Source: Candidatus Onthomorpha intestinigallinarum
Lineage (GTDB): Bacteria > Bacteroidota > Bacteroidia > Bacteroidales > P3
Direction: 5' to 3'
Length of the DNA stretch: 14,344 nucleotides
Assembly (NCBI GenBank): GCA_019114015.1
Contig: DXGG01000228.1
Span: 1 to 14,344, forward strand
The notes beneath the pieces were generated by a model that saw only the letters and a program-made list of their open reading frames with translations, did not search any database and was not told the DNA's origin. The translations under genes and the position numbers were made by a program. Numbering within the stretch: position 1 is the stretch's first letter; the number at the start of each line of letters is the position of its first letter. Positions 6,630 to 13,887 of this stretch are shown here, piece by piece.

Positions 6630-8383
6630 AGGTATTGGACCAAAGGGTGGCCAACCAGATAGCGGCAGGCGAGGTTGTGAACAGACCCTGCTCGGTGGTC
6701 AAGGAATTGATGGAAAACGCAATAGATGCGGGTGCGACCGACATACAGCTTGTGGTGAAGGATGCGGGACGTACCCTCGTTCAGGTTGTGGACAACGGTT
6801 GCGGAATGGATGAAAAGGATGCCGAAAGGTGTTTTCTGCCCCATGCAACCAGCAAGATAAGAAACGAGGCCGACCTTTACAACATACACACCATGGGGTT
6901 CAGAGGAGAAGCCCTTGCCTCCATAGCCTCCATAGCCCAAGTGGAACTCAAGACAAGACGCGAACAGGACCAGCTCGGCACAAAGGTCGAAATAGAGGGC
7001 GGAGAAATAAGACAGATGTCGCAGACCGCCTGCCCCAAAGGTACATCCGTTGCGGTAGGAAATATATTCTACAATACGCCCGCAAGACGCAACTTCCTCA
7101 AATCCGATGTCATAGAAAACAATCACATATCCGAAGAGTTCATAAGGATAGCTCTTGTAAACACTTCAGTGTCTTTTACTTATTACAACAACAATAAAGT
7201 CGTTTACAAGCTAGAAAAAGGTAATCTCAAAAAGCGTATAGGCGACCTTTTCGGTCATTCTGTTGGTGAAAAGCTTCTGCCCATACATGAGGAAATAGAC
7301 CTTGTGAAGATAAACGGATACGTCTGCAAGGAAGACCTTTGCAGAAAGAGCAAGAACCAGCAGTATTTCTTTGTGAACAACCGCTATGTCAAAAGCCCTT
7401 ATTTTGCCAATGCGGTGGACAGGGCATACGCTAATCTGATACCTGAGAAGACATATCCTATCTTCTTCATTCATTTGACTTTGGACCCCAAGAACATAGA
7501 CGTGAACATACACCCCACCAAGACGGAAGTGAAGTTTCTGGACGAAAGGGTTATATATGCCGTCCTTCACGCTGCCGCAAAGAAAAGTATAGGACAGTTC
7601 TCCCTTGCCTCCAAACTGGACTTTTCGGATTCAAGGATAGAGTTTCCAATCATACAGAAGAACACTCCCCTGCCGCAGATACCTAAGGTTAACTTCGACC
7701 CAAACTTTAATCCTTTCGAACAAAAGAGTTCAAAGACAGATTATTGCAAGAATGAATACAGATTTTCGAAATCCAGACAGTATGAGCTTATTCCTGATGA
7801 TAATACGCCTGCGGTCGCGCGCCACAACTACCCCTTGCAATTGTCCGACAGCTATATAGTGACGGTATCAAACGACTCGTTGCTCATAGTTGACCAGAAG
7901 AGGGCATCGGAAAAGATAATATACGATAAAATACTGAACCGTCAGCCTTTAGGGATTGAGTCTCAACGTTTGCTTTCACCTTACAGACATCTGTTTGCAC
8001 CCAACATAAGTTTTCAGCTTGTGGAATTCATTCCCCTGTTCAAAAACTACGGCATAGAGATGGAATACGACAAGACGGACGGCAGTTTCAACATATTGGC
8101 CAAGCCTGTCGGCCGCAGCATGGAGGATTGCATAGAGTTCATGGAGGACTTTGTAAGAACGGGAAACGAGACGGGAGAAGCCCAGTCGACAAGGGAGGAA
8201 CGTGCATTGAAGACGGCACGAAAGTTAAGCCTGCCCTATGGCAAAAGCCTTTCACGTGAAGAAATGGAGACATTGCTCGCACAGCTTTTCTCCCTGCCGG
8301 ACTGCACCGTAGGACCTGACAACAAAAAGGTGATAAGCAGGATGAGTCTGGTGGATGTGGAGAAATTATTTGAGCAGTTCTGA
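6620..8383 (+). CDS. mutL: DNA mismatch repair protein MutL
   Basis: MutL is the GHKL-ATPase matchmaker that links MutS mismatch recognition to strand removal. The N-terminal ATPase motifs are complete: IAAGEVV (14-20), ELMENAIDAG (29-38, catalytic Glu29), DNGCGM (58-63), ATSKI (76-80), GFRGEAL (93-99) and FYNTPARR (150-157). A transducer domain ends near KTEVKF (301-306), followed by a low-conservation linker and a dimerisation domain from about residue 405. The C-terminal endonuclease motif, DQHAxxE in B. subtilis-type MutL, reads DQKRASE (425-431), so the His ligand is replaced by Lys. The CPHGRP and ACK/R-type motifs are also absent (CTVGPD at 562-567). The protein is therefore unlikely to nick DNA by the canonical metal site. 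At 587 residues it is close to the usual length. It overlaps the preceding gene by 10 bases. Confidence 0.97.
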   Translation: MAIEVLDQRVANQIAAGEVVNRPCSVVKELMENAIDAGATDIQLVVKDAGRTLVQVVDNGCGMDEKDAERCFLPHATSKIRNEADLYNIHTMGFRGEALASIASIAQVELKTRREQDQLGTKVEIEGGEIRQMSQTACPKGTSVAVGNIFYNTPARRNFLKSDVIENNHISEEFIRIALVNTSVSFTYYNNNKVVYKLEKGNLKKRIGDLFGHSVGEKLLPIHEEIDLVKINGYVCKEDLCRKSKNQQYFFVNNRYVKSPYFANAVDRAYANLIPEKTYPIFFIHLTLDPKNIDVNIHPTKTEVKFLDERVIYAVLHAAAKKSIGQFSLASKLDFSDSRIEFPIIQKNTPLPQIPKVNFDPNFNPFEQKSSKTDYCKNEYRFSKSRQYELIPDDNTPAVARHNYPLQLSDSYIVTVSNDSLLIVDQKRASEKIIYDKILNRQPLGIESQRLLSPYRHLFAPNISFQLVEFIPLFKNYGIEMEYDKTDGSFNILAKPVGRSMEDCIEFMEDFVRTGNETGEAQSTREERALKTARKLSLPYGKSLSREEMETLLAQLFSLPDCTVGPDNKKVISRMSLVDVEKLFEQF

Positions 8384-8400
8384 TAATATTGTTATCTTTG
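8369..8400 (+). promoter_or_regulatory. Promoter of the rhomboid operon, inside the 3' end of mutL
   Basis: TTTG (8369-8372), a 20-nt spacer and TATCTTTG (8393-8400) match the Bacteroidota promoter pattern. The -33 box is inside the mutL coding end and the -7 box lies just after its stop. The rhomboid ATG is 35 nt downstream. Confidence 0.7.
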
Positions 8401-8435
8401 CACATTCAAGACATGTAATAAAGAAACGGAACGAT

Positions 8436-9131
8436 ATGGAACAATATTCACCGCCGAGGTTCAACATACTGCCTCCGGTATGTAAAAATCTTCTGATCAT
8501 CAACGTTATAGCCTATCTTGCCACAGTAGTGCTGCGGACAAGGGGAATAGATCTTACGGACATATTCGGGCTTCACTTCTTCATGACGGAAAGCCATCAC
8601 ATCTGGCAATATGTCACATACAGTTTTCTGCACGGCAGCTTCAGTCATCTGTTCTTCAACCTGTTCGCCATATGGATGTTCGGTTACACCCTTGAGAACA
8701 TATGGGGAGCAAGAAAGTTCATGGTCTTTTGCCTTGTTGCCGCCCTCGGAGCTGCACTTGCGCAGGAGATAACCTATTATTTCATGTACAGCGACATAGT
8801 TTACGGAGGCTATACCATGGTCAATCTCGGTACTCACACCGTTCCTGCCTCCGACTTTCTCAATTCGATAAACACCATAGGCGCGTCGGGCATAGTGTTC
8901 GGCCTTCTGGCAGCCTTCGGGGCCATGTTCCCGAACTCCACAATATATTTCTATTTCCTTATACCGATAAAGACCAAATGGTTCGTGATAGGCTACATCG
9001 TTCTTGAACTTCTGAACGGAATAACGGCCACGGGAGACGGTGTGGCTCACTTTGCGCATCTTGGAGGAGCTGTTGCGGGACTTATATTGCTTTACATCTG
9101 GAAAAAGAAAAGGGACAGATACAGATATTGA
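8436..9131 (+). CDS. Rhomboid-family intramembrane serine protease
   Basis: This 231-residue polytopic membrane protein is predicted to cleave transmembrane substrates inside the inner membrane. The catalytic dyad is visible: Ser151 in GASGIVFG (149-156) and His208 in HFAHLGG (205-211). HLFFNLFAIWMFG (71-83) contains the His and Asn that form the oxyanion site in rhomboids. About six hydrophobic helices can be traced (roughly 16-34, 59-83, 93-115, 149-165, 183-196 and 207-222), with a long loop (about 116-148) before the serine helix. The tail is basic (KKKRDRYRY). The ATG at 8436 is preferred because it follows the TATCTTTG promoter; an in-frame ATG at 8355 would start upstream of that promoter, inside mutL. 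The stop overlaps the next gene by 4 bases, which indicates an operon. Substrate unknown. Confidence 0.92.
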   Translation: MEQYSPPRFNILPPVCKNLLIINVIAYLATVVLRTRGIDLTDIFGLHFFMTESHHIWQYVTYSFLHGSFSHLFFNLFAIWMFGYTLENIWGARKFMVFCLVAALGAALAQEITYYFMYSDIVYGGYTMVNLGTHTVPASDFLNSINTIGASGIVFGLLAAFGAMFPNSTIYFYFLIPIKTKWFVIGYIVLELLNGITATGDGVAHFAHLGGAVAGLILLYIWKKKRDRYRY

Positions 9132-9982
9132 CCTTGAAGGAAAAGAAAGAAAAGAAGGATCAGTTCGTCGTCGCATACCTTTGTGATTTGGATGCGACCG
9201 ATGGTTGTGTAGCCCAGGCACAAATGTTGGCGCAAGGGGTCGGCAAGGGATTGATTCTGTTGCACATATCCGACAGTCAGTACACGCGTATTGAACCAGA
9301 AGAGGCAGAAGAAAAACTGAAGGAGATAAATGCGGGCGTATCCGACCAACTGTTTCATTCCTATCTTGCACTCAAGGGACGCAGCAGAGATATACTGCAC
9401 TCTTTGGGAGAGGCCTTGAACGCAGTGGCGATTGTGGCACAGATGCGCGCAGGGGAAAATGATGTGAAAAGGCCGTGGCATCCGTCCACGCTCTTGAAGA
9501 ACCTTTCCCTTTCACGAACAGCCTATATGATTGTCGGACAGGACTTTCATCCGACAGGATTCGACAAAGTGGTCATGAGTGTCAACCAGTTACAGGAGAG
9601 CAAGGAGAAAACACTGTGGGCGTCTTATTTCGGCAGGTTTTTCGGCAGTGAAATCATATTGTATTACAGGGACTACAAGGACGAATATCACAAAAAGCAA
9701 CTGACGCTTAACCTTAACTTCACAAGGAAGATGTTCTCGCATTTCGGACTGACAAGCAGCGAACATCACAGTGGTGACAACAGAACGCCGCTGGACGTAC
9801 AGGCCTTGGGATATGCCAAGGAGTGCGGTTGCAGCATGATAATATGCCAGACCACCAAGAACAAGAGTTTCTTTGAATATTTCTTCGGACTGGAGGAGGA
9901 AAAGGTGTTGAAGAACATGGGCAGTGACTGTGCCGCCTTGTTTCTGAATCCGAGGGACGATTTGTTCGTAATGTGTGAATGA
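9128..9982 (+). CDS. UspA-like tandem-domain protein
   Basis: The 284-residue soluble protein appears to hold two Rossmann-like universal-stress-type domains, about residues 12-139 (FVVAYLCDLDATDGCVAQA, then LILLHISDS at 42-50, ending in AYMIVGQDF) and 145-275 (DKVVMSVNQLQESKEKTLWA, then EIILYYRDY at 175-183, ending in AALFLNP). Usp proteins are stress-linked and may bind ATP; the Gly-rich ATP motif of the binding subgroup is not clear in either half. The only starts near the N-terminus are TTG codons (9128 or 9134); the first internal ATG is about 33 residues in and would delete the first strand. The TTG at 9128 overlaps the rhomboid stop (TTGA), which supports coupling. The family call rests on fold-like pattern rather than strong motifs. 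Confidence 0.7.
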   Translation: MTLKEKKEKKDQFVVAYLCDLDATDGCVAQAQMLAQGVGKGLILLHISDSQYTRIEPEEAEEKLKEINAGVSDQLFHSYLALKGRSRDILHSLGEALNAVAIVAQMRAGENDVKRPWHPSTLLKNLSLSRTAYMIVGQDFHPTGFDKVVMSVNQLQESKEKTLWASYFGRFFGSEIILYYRDYKDEYHKKQLTLNLNFTRKMFSHFGLTSSEHHSGDNRTPLDVQALGYAKECGCSMIICQTTKNKSFFEYFFGLEEEKVLKNMGSDCAALFLNPRDDLFVMCE

Positions 9983-9983
9983 T

Positions 9984-10151
9984 ATGATGAAAGCCATAGT
10001 CTTTTTTGTCGTTCTGTATGTCGTTTTCAGGGTTCTGACTGCGTTTGTCATACCTTTTTTTACCAAAAGGAGCATAAGACGCTACAAGGACAGGTTCATC
10101 AAGGACAATCCCGACATATTCAGGGAAAAGAATAATGAAAAGGATGCATGA
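9984..10151 (+). CDS. Small membrane protein (55 aa)
   Basis: A short open frame starts one base after the stop of the UspA-like gene (ATG ATG AAA, either ATG possible) and ends at TGA 10149-10151. The product begins with a hydrophobic helix, roughly residues 4-25 (AIVFFVVLYVVFRVLTAFVI), followed by a strongly charged basic/acidic tail (KRSIRRYKDRFIKDNPDIF). That predicts a single-pass protein with a cytoplasmic tail by the positive-inside rule. The tight spacing, the coding-like ATA/AGG usage shared with the neighbours and the sensible membrane topology support it as real. It probably ends the rhomboid-Usp operon. No family can be assigned with confidence. Confidence 0.7.
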   Translation: MMKAIVFFVVLYVVFRVLTAFVIPFFTKRSIRRYKDRFIKDNPDIFREKNNEKDA

Positions 10152-10169
10152 AGATTCGGCAAAAAATCA

Positions 10170-10177
10170 TACCTTTG
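10170..10177 (+). promoter_or_regulatory. Promoter -7 element of the kam operon
   Basis: TACCTTTG is an exact match to the Bacteroidota -7 consensus TAnnTTTG and lies 29 nt before the kamA ATG. No clear TTTG is present 19-20 nt upstream, so the -33 element is weak or unrecognised. Confidence 0.6.
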
Positions 10178-10206
10178 CAGGACGAATTCAGAAATAATTA
10201 CGAGAT

Positions 10207-11466
10207 ATGCAAGTAAACAGAAGAAAAGAACTGTTCCCTAACGTAAGTGATGCGGAATGGTTCGATTGGAAATGGCAGGTGAAGAACAGGATTGAGACGT
10301 TGGAGGATTTGAAGAAATACATCTCTTTGACTGCCGAGGAAGAGGCTGGTGTTGCCAATGCCTTGAAGACGTTGCGCATGGCGATAACACCTTATTATCT
10401 GTCTTTGATTGATGTGAACAATCCCAATGACCCGGTAAGACGTCAGGCCATCCCTACGGCCAGCGAACTGCACCAGTCCAAGGCCGATTTGCTGGACCCT
10501 TTGCATGAGGACGAGGACTCCCCTGCTCCCGGCCTTACACATCGTTATCCGGACAGGGTGTTGTTTTTGATAACCGACATGTGTTCCATGTACTGCCGTC
10601 ACTGCACAAGAAGAAGGTTTGCAGGACAGCATGACTGCGAGTCCACTCAGGACAGAATAGACAAGTGTATAGAATACATTGCAAAGACTCCGCAGGTGAG
10701 GGATGTGTTGCTTTCCGGAGGCGATGCCCTTATGGTGAGCGACAAGATGCTTGAATCCATCATACAGAGACTTCGTGCCATACCTCATGTGGAGATAATA
10801 AGAATAGGTTCGAGAACCCCTGTGGTTTGTCCTATGAGAATAACGGACGATTTGGTCAACATGTTGAAAAAATACCATCCTGTATGGCTTAACACTCACT
10901 TCAACCACCCTAACGAATGTACGCCTGAGGCCAAGCAGGCCTGCGAGAGACTTGCCAATGCAGGTATTCCGCTCGGCAACCAGTCCGTTCTGCTAAGAGG
11001 CGTCAACGACGATGTAAGGGTGTTCAAGAAACTGGTTCACAGACTTGTGATGATGAGGGTAAGACCTTATTATATCTATCAGTGCGACCTTTCAATGGGA
11101 TTGGAACACTTCAGGACGCCTGTATCCAAGGGAATAGAGATAATAGAGAACCTGAGAGGTCATACCTCGGGCTATGCGGTGCCTACATTCGTGGTGGATG
11201 CTCCGGGCGGCGGCGGAAAGACCCCTGTTATGCCTCAGTATGTAATATCGCAGTCGCCAAACAGGGTTGTGTTGAGAAACTTCGAGGGAGTGATAACAAC
11301 ATATACCGAACCTGAGAACTACGTTCCGGGAGAATGTGACGTGGATTTCTTGAAAGAGGACGAACTGGTCAACGACGGAGTTGCAATGTTGTTGCGCGGA
11401 GACAAGCTCGCCTTGGAACCATCTCACCTTGCAAGACACGAAAGAGTAAAGAACAAAAGACAATAA
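10207..11466 (+). CDS. kamA: Lysine 2,3-aminomutase
   Basis: This radical-SAM, PLP-dependent enzyme converts L-lysine to L-beta-lysine, the first step of lysine fermentation (or of osmolyte synthesis in some organisms). The iron-sulfur/SAM motif CSMYCRHC places Cys126, Cys130 and Cys133 exactly one residue later than in the Clostridium subterminale enzyme. GGD (171-173) is the SAM-contacting motif. The PLP lysine is Lys338 in APGGGGKTP, and the substrate-binding acidic residues are Asp294 (QCDLSMG) and Asp331 (VVDAPGG). Length is 419 residues, as in classical KamA and longer than EpmB-type homologues, and it has the C-terminal extension of the former. The kamB- and kamC-like genes downstream support a role in lysine catabolism. 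Confidence 0.96.
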   Translation: MQVNRRKELFPNVSDAEWFDWKWQVKNRIETLEDLKKYISLTAEEEAGVANALKTLRMAITPYYLSLIDVNNPNDPVRRQAIPTASELHQSKADLLDPLHEDEDSPAPGLTHRYPDRVLFLITDMCSMYCRHCTRRRFAGQHDCESTQDRIDKCIEYIAKTPQVRDVLLSGGDALMVSDKMLESIIQRLRAIPHVEIIRIGSRTPVVCPMRITDDLVNMLKKYHPVWLNTHFNHPNECTPEAKQACERLANAGIPLGNQSVLLRGVNDDVRVFKKLVHRLVMMRVRPYYIYQCDLSMGLEHFRTPVSKGIEIIENLRGHTSGYAVPTFVVDAPGGGGKTPVMPQYVISQSPNRVVLRNFEGVITTYTEPENYVPGECDVDFLKEDELVNDGVAMLLRGDKLALEPSHLARHERVKNKRQ

Positions 11467-11483
11467 CATCGTACCTAAAGGGA

Positions 11484-12488
11484 ATGCCTTTCATTGACAA
11501 GCTGTTGAAGTACAAGAGCGTTTCTTTTGTCGGTATGGAGAAAAATGCGGGGAAAACCCAGACACTGAACTATGTGCTAGGTCGTCTCCGCAATTTTTCT
11601 GACCTGAAGATAGCCGTAAGTTCCATAGGCATAGACGGAGAACAGACGGATCAGGTGACAAAAACGGCAAAGCCGCAGATAAGGATTTATCCGGGTACGG
11701 TTTTTGTCACTGCCGAAGGACTGTATCCCCAAAGGGAAATAGTCAGTTGCATTGAGCAGGTGTCGAAACAGACCACCGCCTTAGGCAGGCTCATAACGGC
11801 CGAAGCGGTAAGCGAAGGCAAAGTGTTGCTTGCAGGTCCCGGCAATACCGTATGGCTCAAGGAGTTCACCGACAGACTGGAAAAACGTGTGGACATCTGT
11901 CTTGTGGACGGGGCATTGTCGCGAATGAGCTTCGGTTCGCCGAGCATAACCGATGCCATGATACTCTCCACAGGCGCTGCCGTATCCGCTTCGCTTGCAA
12001 AGGTGGTACGCCAAACCAGATTCATATACGACATGACACGTCTGCCCGCATATTCAGGTAAAACGGCAGAAATCCTCAAGACATTGGACAAGGGAATATA
12101 CGCCATTGAGGAAGGAAAGGTGACTGATCTTGAAATCCCTTCACTTTTGATGATAGACAAATACAGGGACAGAATATTCTCCCGCTCGAACCATGTCTTT
12201 GTGGCAGGCGTTCTAAATGACAGGTTCATGCAGTATGCGAGGATGAGAAAAAATGCGGAAGATACGATAATAATCATAAAAGACTTCACAAGGGTTTTCG
12301 CAAAGGAAGAAAACGTAAGGCTGTTCCTCGAACGCGGAGGCCGCATAGAGGTTCTGAATCCTGCCAACCTTATAGCAATAACGGCAAATCCCATATCGCC
12401 AACAGGGTACAACTTCGACAACGAACAGATGCTCAATGCCCTCAGGGAAGCCATACCGGCGGATATTTACAACATCAAATCCTTATAG
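11484..12488 (+). CDS. kamB: KamB-like lysine 5,6-aminomutase reactivase subunit
   Basis: The 334-residue protein opens with a P-loop, GMEKNAGKT (17-25), typical of a GTPase/ATPase-like nucleotide-binding fold, followed by LVDGALSRMSFGSP (139-152), a plausible Walker B/switch region. I assign it as KamB because it lies between kamA and a MutS-like ATPase gene, the arrangement of lysine-fermentation clusters in Fusobacterium and other anaerobes, where KamB and KamC are thought to reactivate the coenzyme B12-dependent KamDE by exchanging damaged cofactor. The protein sequence alone would not identify it. The gene starts 17 nt after kamA; AAAGGGA abuts the ATG too closely to be a good Shine-Dalgarno site. 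It ends 4 nt before kamC, consistent with one operon. Confidence 0.8.
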   Translation: MPFIDKLLKYKSVSFVGMEKNAGKTQTLNYVLGRLRNFSDLKIAVSSIGIDGEQTDQVTKTAKPQIRIYPGTVFVTAEGLYPQREIVSCIEQVSKQTTALGRLITAEAVSEGKVLLAGPGNTVWLKEFTDRLEKRVDICLVDGALSRMSFGSPSITDAMILSTGAAVSASLAKVVRQTRFIYDMTRLPAYSGKTAEILKTLDKGIYAIEEGKVTDLEIPSLLMIDKYRDRIFSRSNHVFVAGVLNDRFMQYARMRKNAEDTIIIIKDFTRVFAKEENVRLFLERGGRIEVLNPANLIAITANPISPTGYNFDNEQMLNALREAIPADIYNIKSL

Positions 12489-12492
12489 AATC

Positions 12493-13866
12493 ATGACATT
12501 CCAACAATTGCTTTTGATACATCCCTCCCTAAAGGAGGTCTATTCCAAAATGGAACTGCAGACTTCCATTGGCAGAAAGATGTTGCTCGATACGGAATTC
12601 TCCACATCCAGGGCGTGGATAGAACAGCAATGGAAACAGACCGAACAGGCCGAAGCCTTTATCGATAGTCTGGACTCACAGGCTTTTCATCATTTTCTTT
12701 GTATAATGAGCAATATCTGCGACATAGGCGGTTCTCTTTCTCTGATTGAACAGGGACAAACCGTGGATGATGTGGCACTGTTCGAGATAAAGACTTTCTG
12801 TATCAATGCCAAACAGGCAGGGAAACTTTTCAGGTCGGAACTGATGCCCGTTCCGGATTTGCAAGCTGCGATAAGGCTATTGGACCCCGAAGGACTGGAA
12901 TCGCCTCGGTTCTACATCTATTCGGCATACAGCGGGGAACTTGCGGACAAACGCAGGCAATGGGACAAGGCCAAACAGAGCGGCGATGAAAAAGCGGCGC
13001 ACGACCTTTACCTGCAAACACTTGAACTGGAGGATGCCATAAGGGAAAGAATCTGCAAGGAACTCTATGTCCACATACCGGCATTGAAACAGGCCATAAG
13101 AAACATTGCACAAATGGATATAGCCGTTTCGAAAGCCATGTTGAACCGACTGCTCGGACTGAACAAGGTAGAGATAAGGGAGGAACCCTCTTTGGTCTAC
13201 AACCGCATGTTCCATCCCGTATTGAAACAGATAATGCTCTCGAAAGGAATGCGTTATCAAGATATAGACTGCAACATAGACGGCGAAGTCTTCCTTATTA
13301 CCGGTGCCAACATGGCGGGAAAGACCGTCATACTCAAGACCCTTGCAATCAATCAGCTGTTGTTGCAGTTCGGATTCTTTGTCGGCTGTCGCAACGGAAG
13401 GGTTTGTCTTGTCGAAAGCGTGTTGTGCAGCATAGGAGACGGACAGAACGAACACGAAGGACTCTCATCCTTCGCCTCAGAGATAATAAGGCTGAACGAT
13501 ATACTCAATCAAATGAAACAAGGTAAAAGACACCTTGTATTGGTCGATGAACTGGCACGCACAACCAACCCCATCGAAGGCAAGAAACTTGTGGAAGGCT
13601 TCATAAGGGTTTGTTCCATGCAAAAGAGTCTTACGGTTGTGACCACACATTATTCAATGCTTCAGGCGCCTTGCCGGCACATGAGGGTGAGAGGCTTCCG
13701 CCACGAACGGCTTAACCCTCCGATAGACATAAAACAGATAAGCGACCACATAGATTACAGCCTTGTGGAGGACGACTCCTCGCAAGTACCGACCGAAGCA
13801 ATAAATCTGTGTAAACTTTTAGGCATCGACAAGCAGTGGATAGAACTGTCCGAAATGCAAGACTAA
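12493..13866 (+). CDS. kamC: KamC-like MutS-family ATPase (lysine 5,6-aminomutase reactivase)
   Basis: This 457-residue protein has a MutS-type ABC ATPase at its C-terminus: Walker A GANMAGKT (271-278), a signature-like GLSSFASEI (323-331), Walker B LVLVDE followed by LARTT (348-358, matching the MutS DEIGRGT region) and the His-loop TTHY (384-387). The N-terminal half is helical and matches the MutS core/lever only loosely. The mismatch-recognition domain with its Phe-x-Glu motif is absent, and so is the Smr nuclease domain of MutS2, so it is not a mismatch-repair protein. Position after kamA and kamB points to KamC, the ATPase that works with KamB on lysine 5,6-aminomutase. The start at 12493, 4 nt after kamB, is preferred over an in-frame ATG at 12436 that would overlap kamB by 53 bases. 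The stop overlaps the convergent gene. Confidence 0.85.
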   Translation: MTFQQLLLIHPSLKEVYSKMELQTSIGRKMLLDTEFSTSRAWIEQQWKQTEQAEAFIDSLDSQAFHHFLCIMSNICDIGGSLSLIEQGQTVDDVALFEIKTFCINAKQAGKLFRSELMPVPDLQAAIRLLDPEGLESPRFYIYSAYSGELADKRRQWDKAKQSGDEKAAHDLYLQTLELEDAIRERICKELYVHIPALKQAIRNIAQMDIAVSKAMLNRLLGLNKVEIREEPSLVYNRMFHPVLKQIMLSKGMRYQDIDCNIDGEVFLITGANMAGKTVILKTLAINQLLLQFGFFVGCRNGRVCLVESVLCSIGDGQNEHEGLSSFASEIIRLNDILNQMKQGKRHLVLVDELARTTNPIEGKKLVEGFIRVCSMQKSLTVVTTHYSMLQAPCRHMRVRGFRHERLNPPIDIKQISDHIDYSLVEDDSSQVPTEAINLCKLLGIDKQWIELSEMQD

Positions 13867-13887
13867 ATCCTTGCAAGCAAAAGGATT
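13856..13887. other. Two alternative inverted repeats over the convergent stop codons
   Basis: TGCAAG (13856-13861) pairs with CTTGCA (13870-13875), and AATCCTT (13866-13872) pairs with AAGGATT (13881-13887). The two stems share bases, so only one can form at a time. They cover the stop codons of kamC and the opposing gene. No T run follows on either strand, so a role as a bidirectional terminator is only possible, not shown. Confidence 0.35.

Noticed and set aside
8448..9371. A 307-codon open frame on the minus strand
   Set aside because: It lies opposite the rhomboid gene and the start of the Usp-like gene, both with coherent protein features; the antisense product looks like random composition.
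11687..12454. A 255-codon open frame on the minus strand
   Set aside because: It is the complement of kamB, whose P-loop and operon position support the plus-strand reading.
12436..12492. Longer N-terminus for kamC overlapping kamB
   Set aside because: It would add 19 low-quality residues and a 53-base overlap; the ATG at 12493 is 4 nt after the kamB stop, like the other junctions.
12493..13866. A mutS or mutS2 partner for mutL
   Set aside because: The ATPase is MutS-like, but the mismatch-binding and Smr domains are absent and the gene sits in the kam operon.
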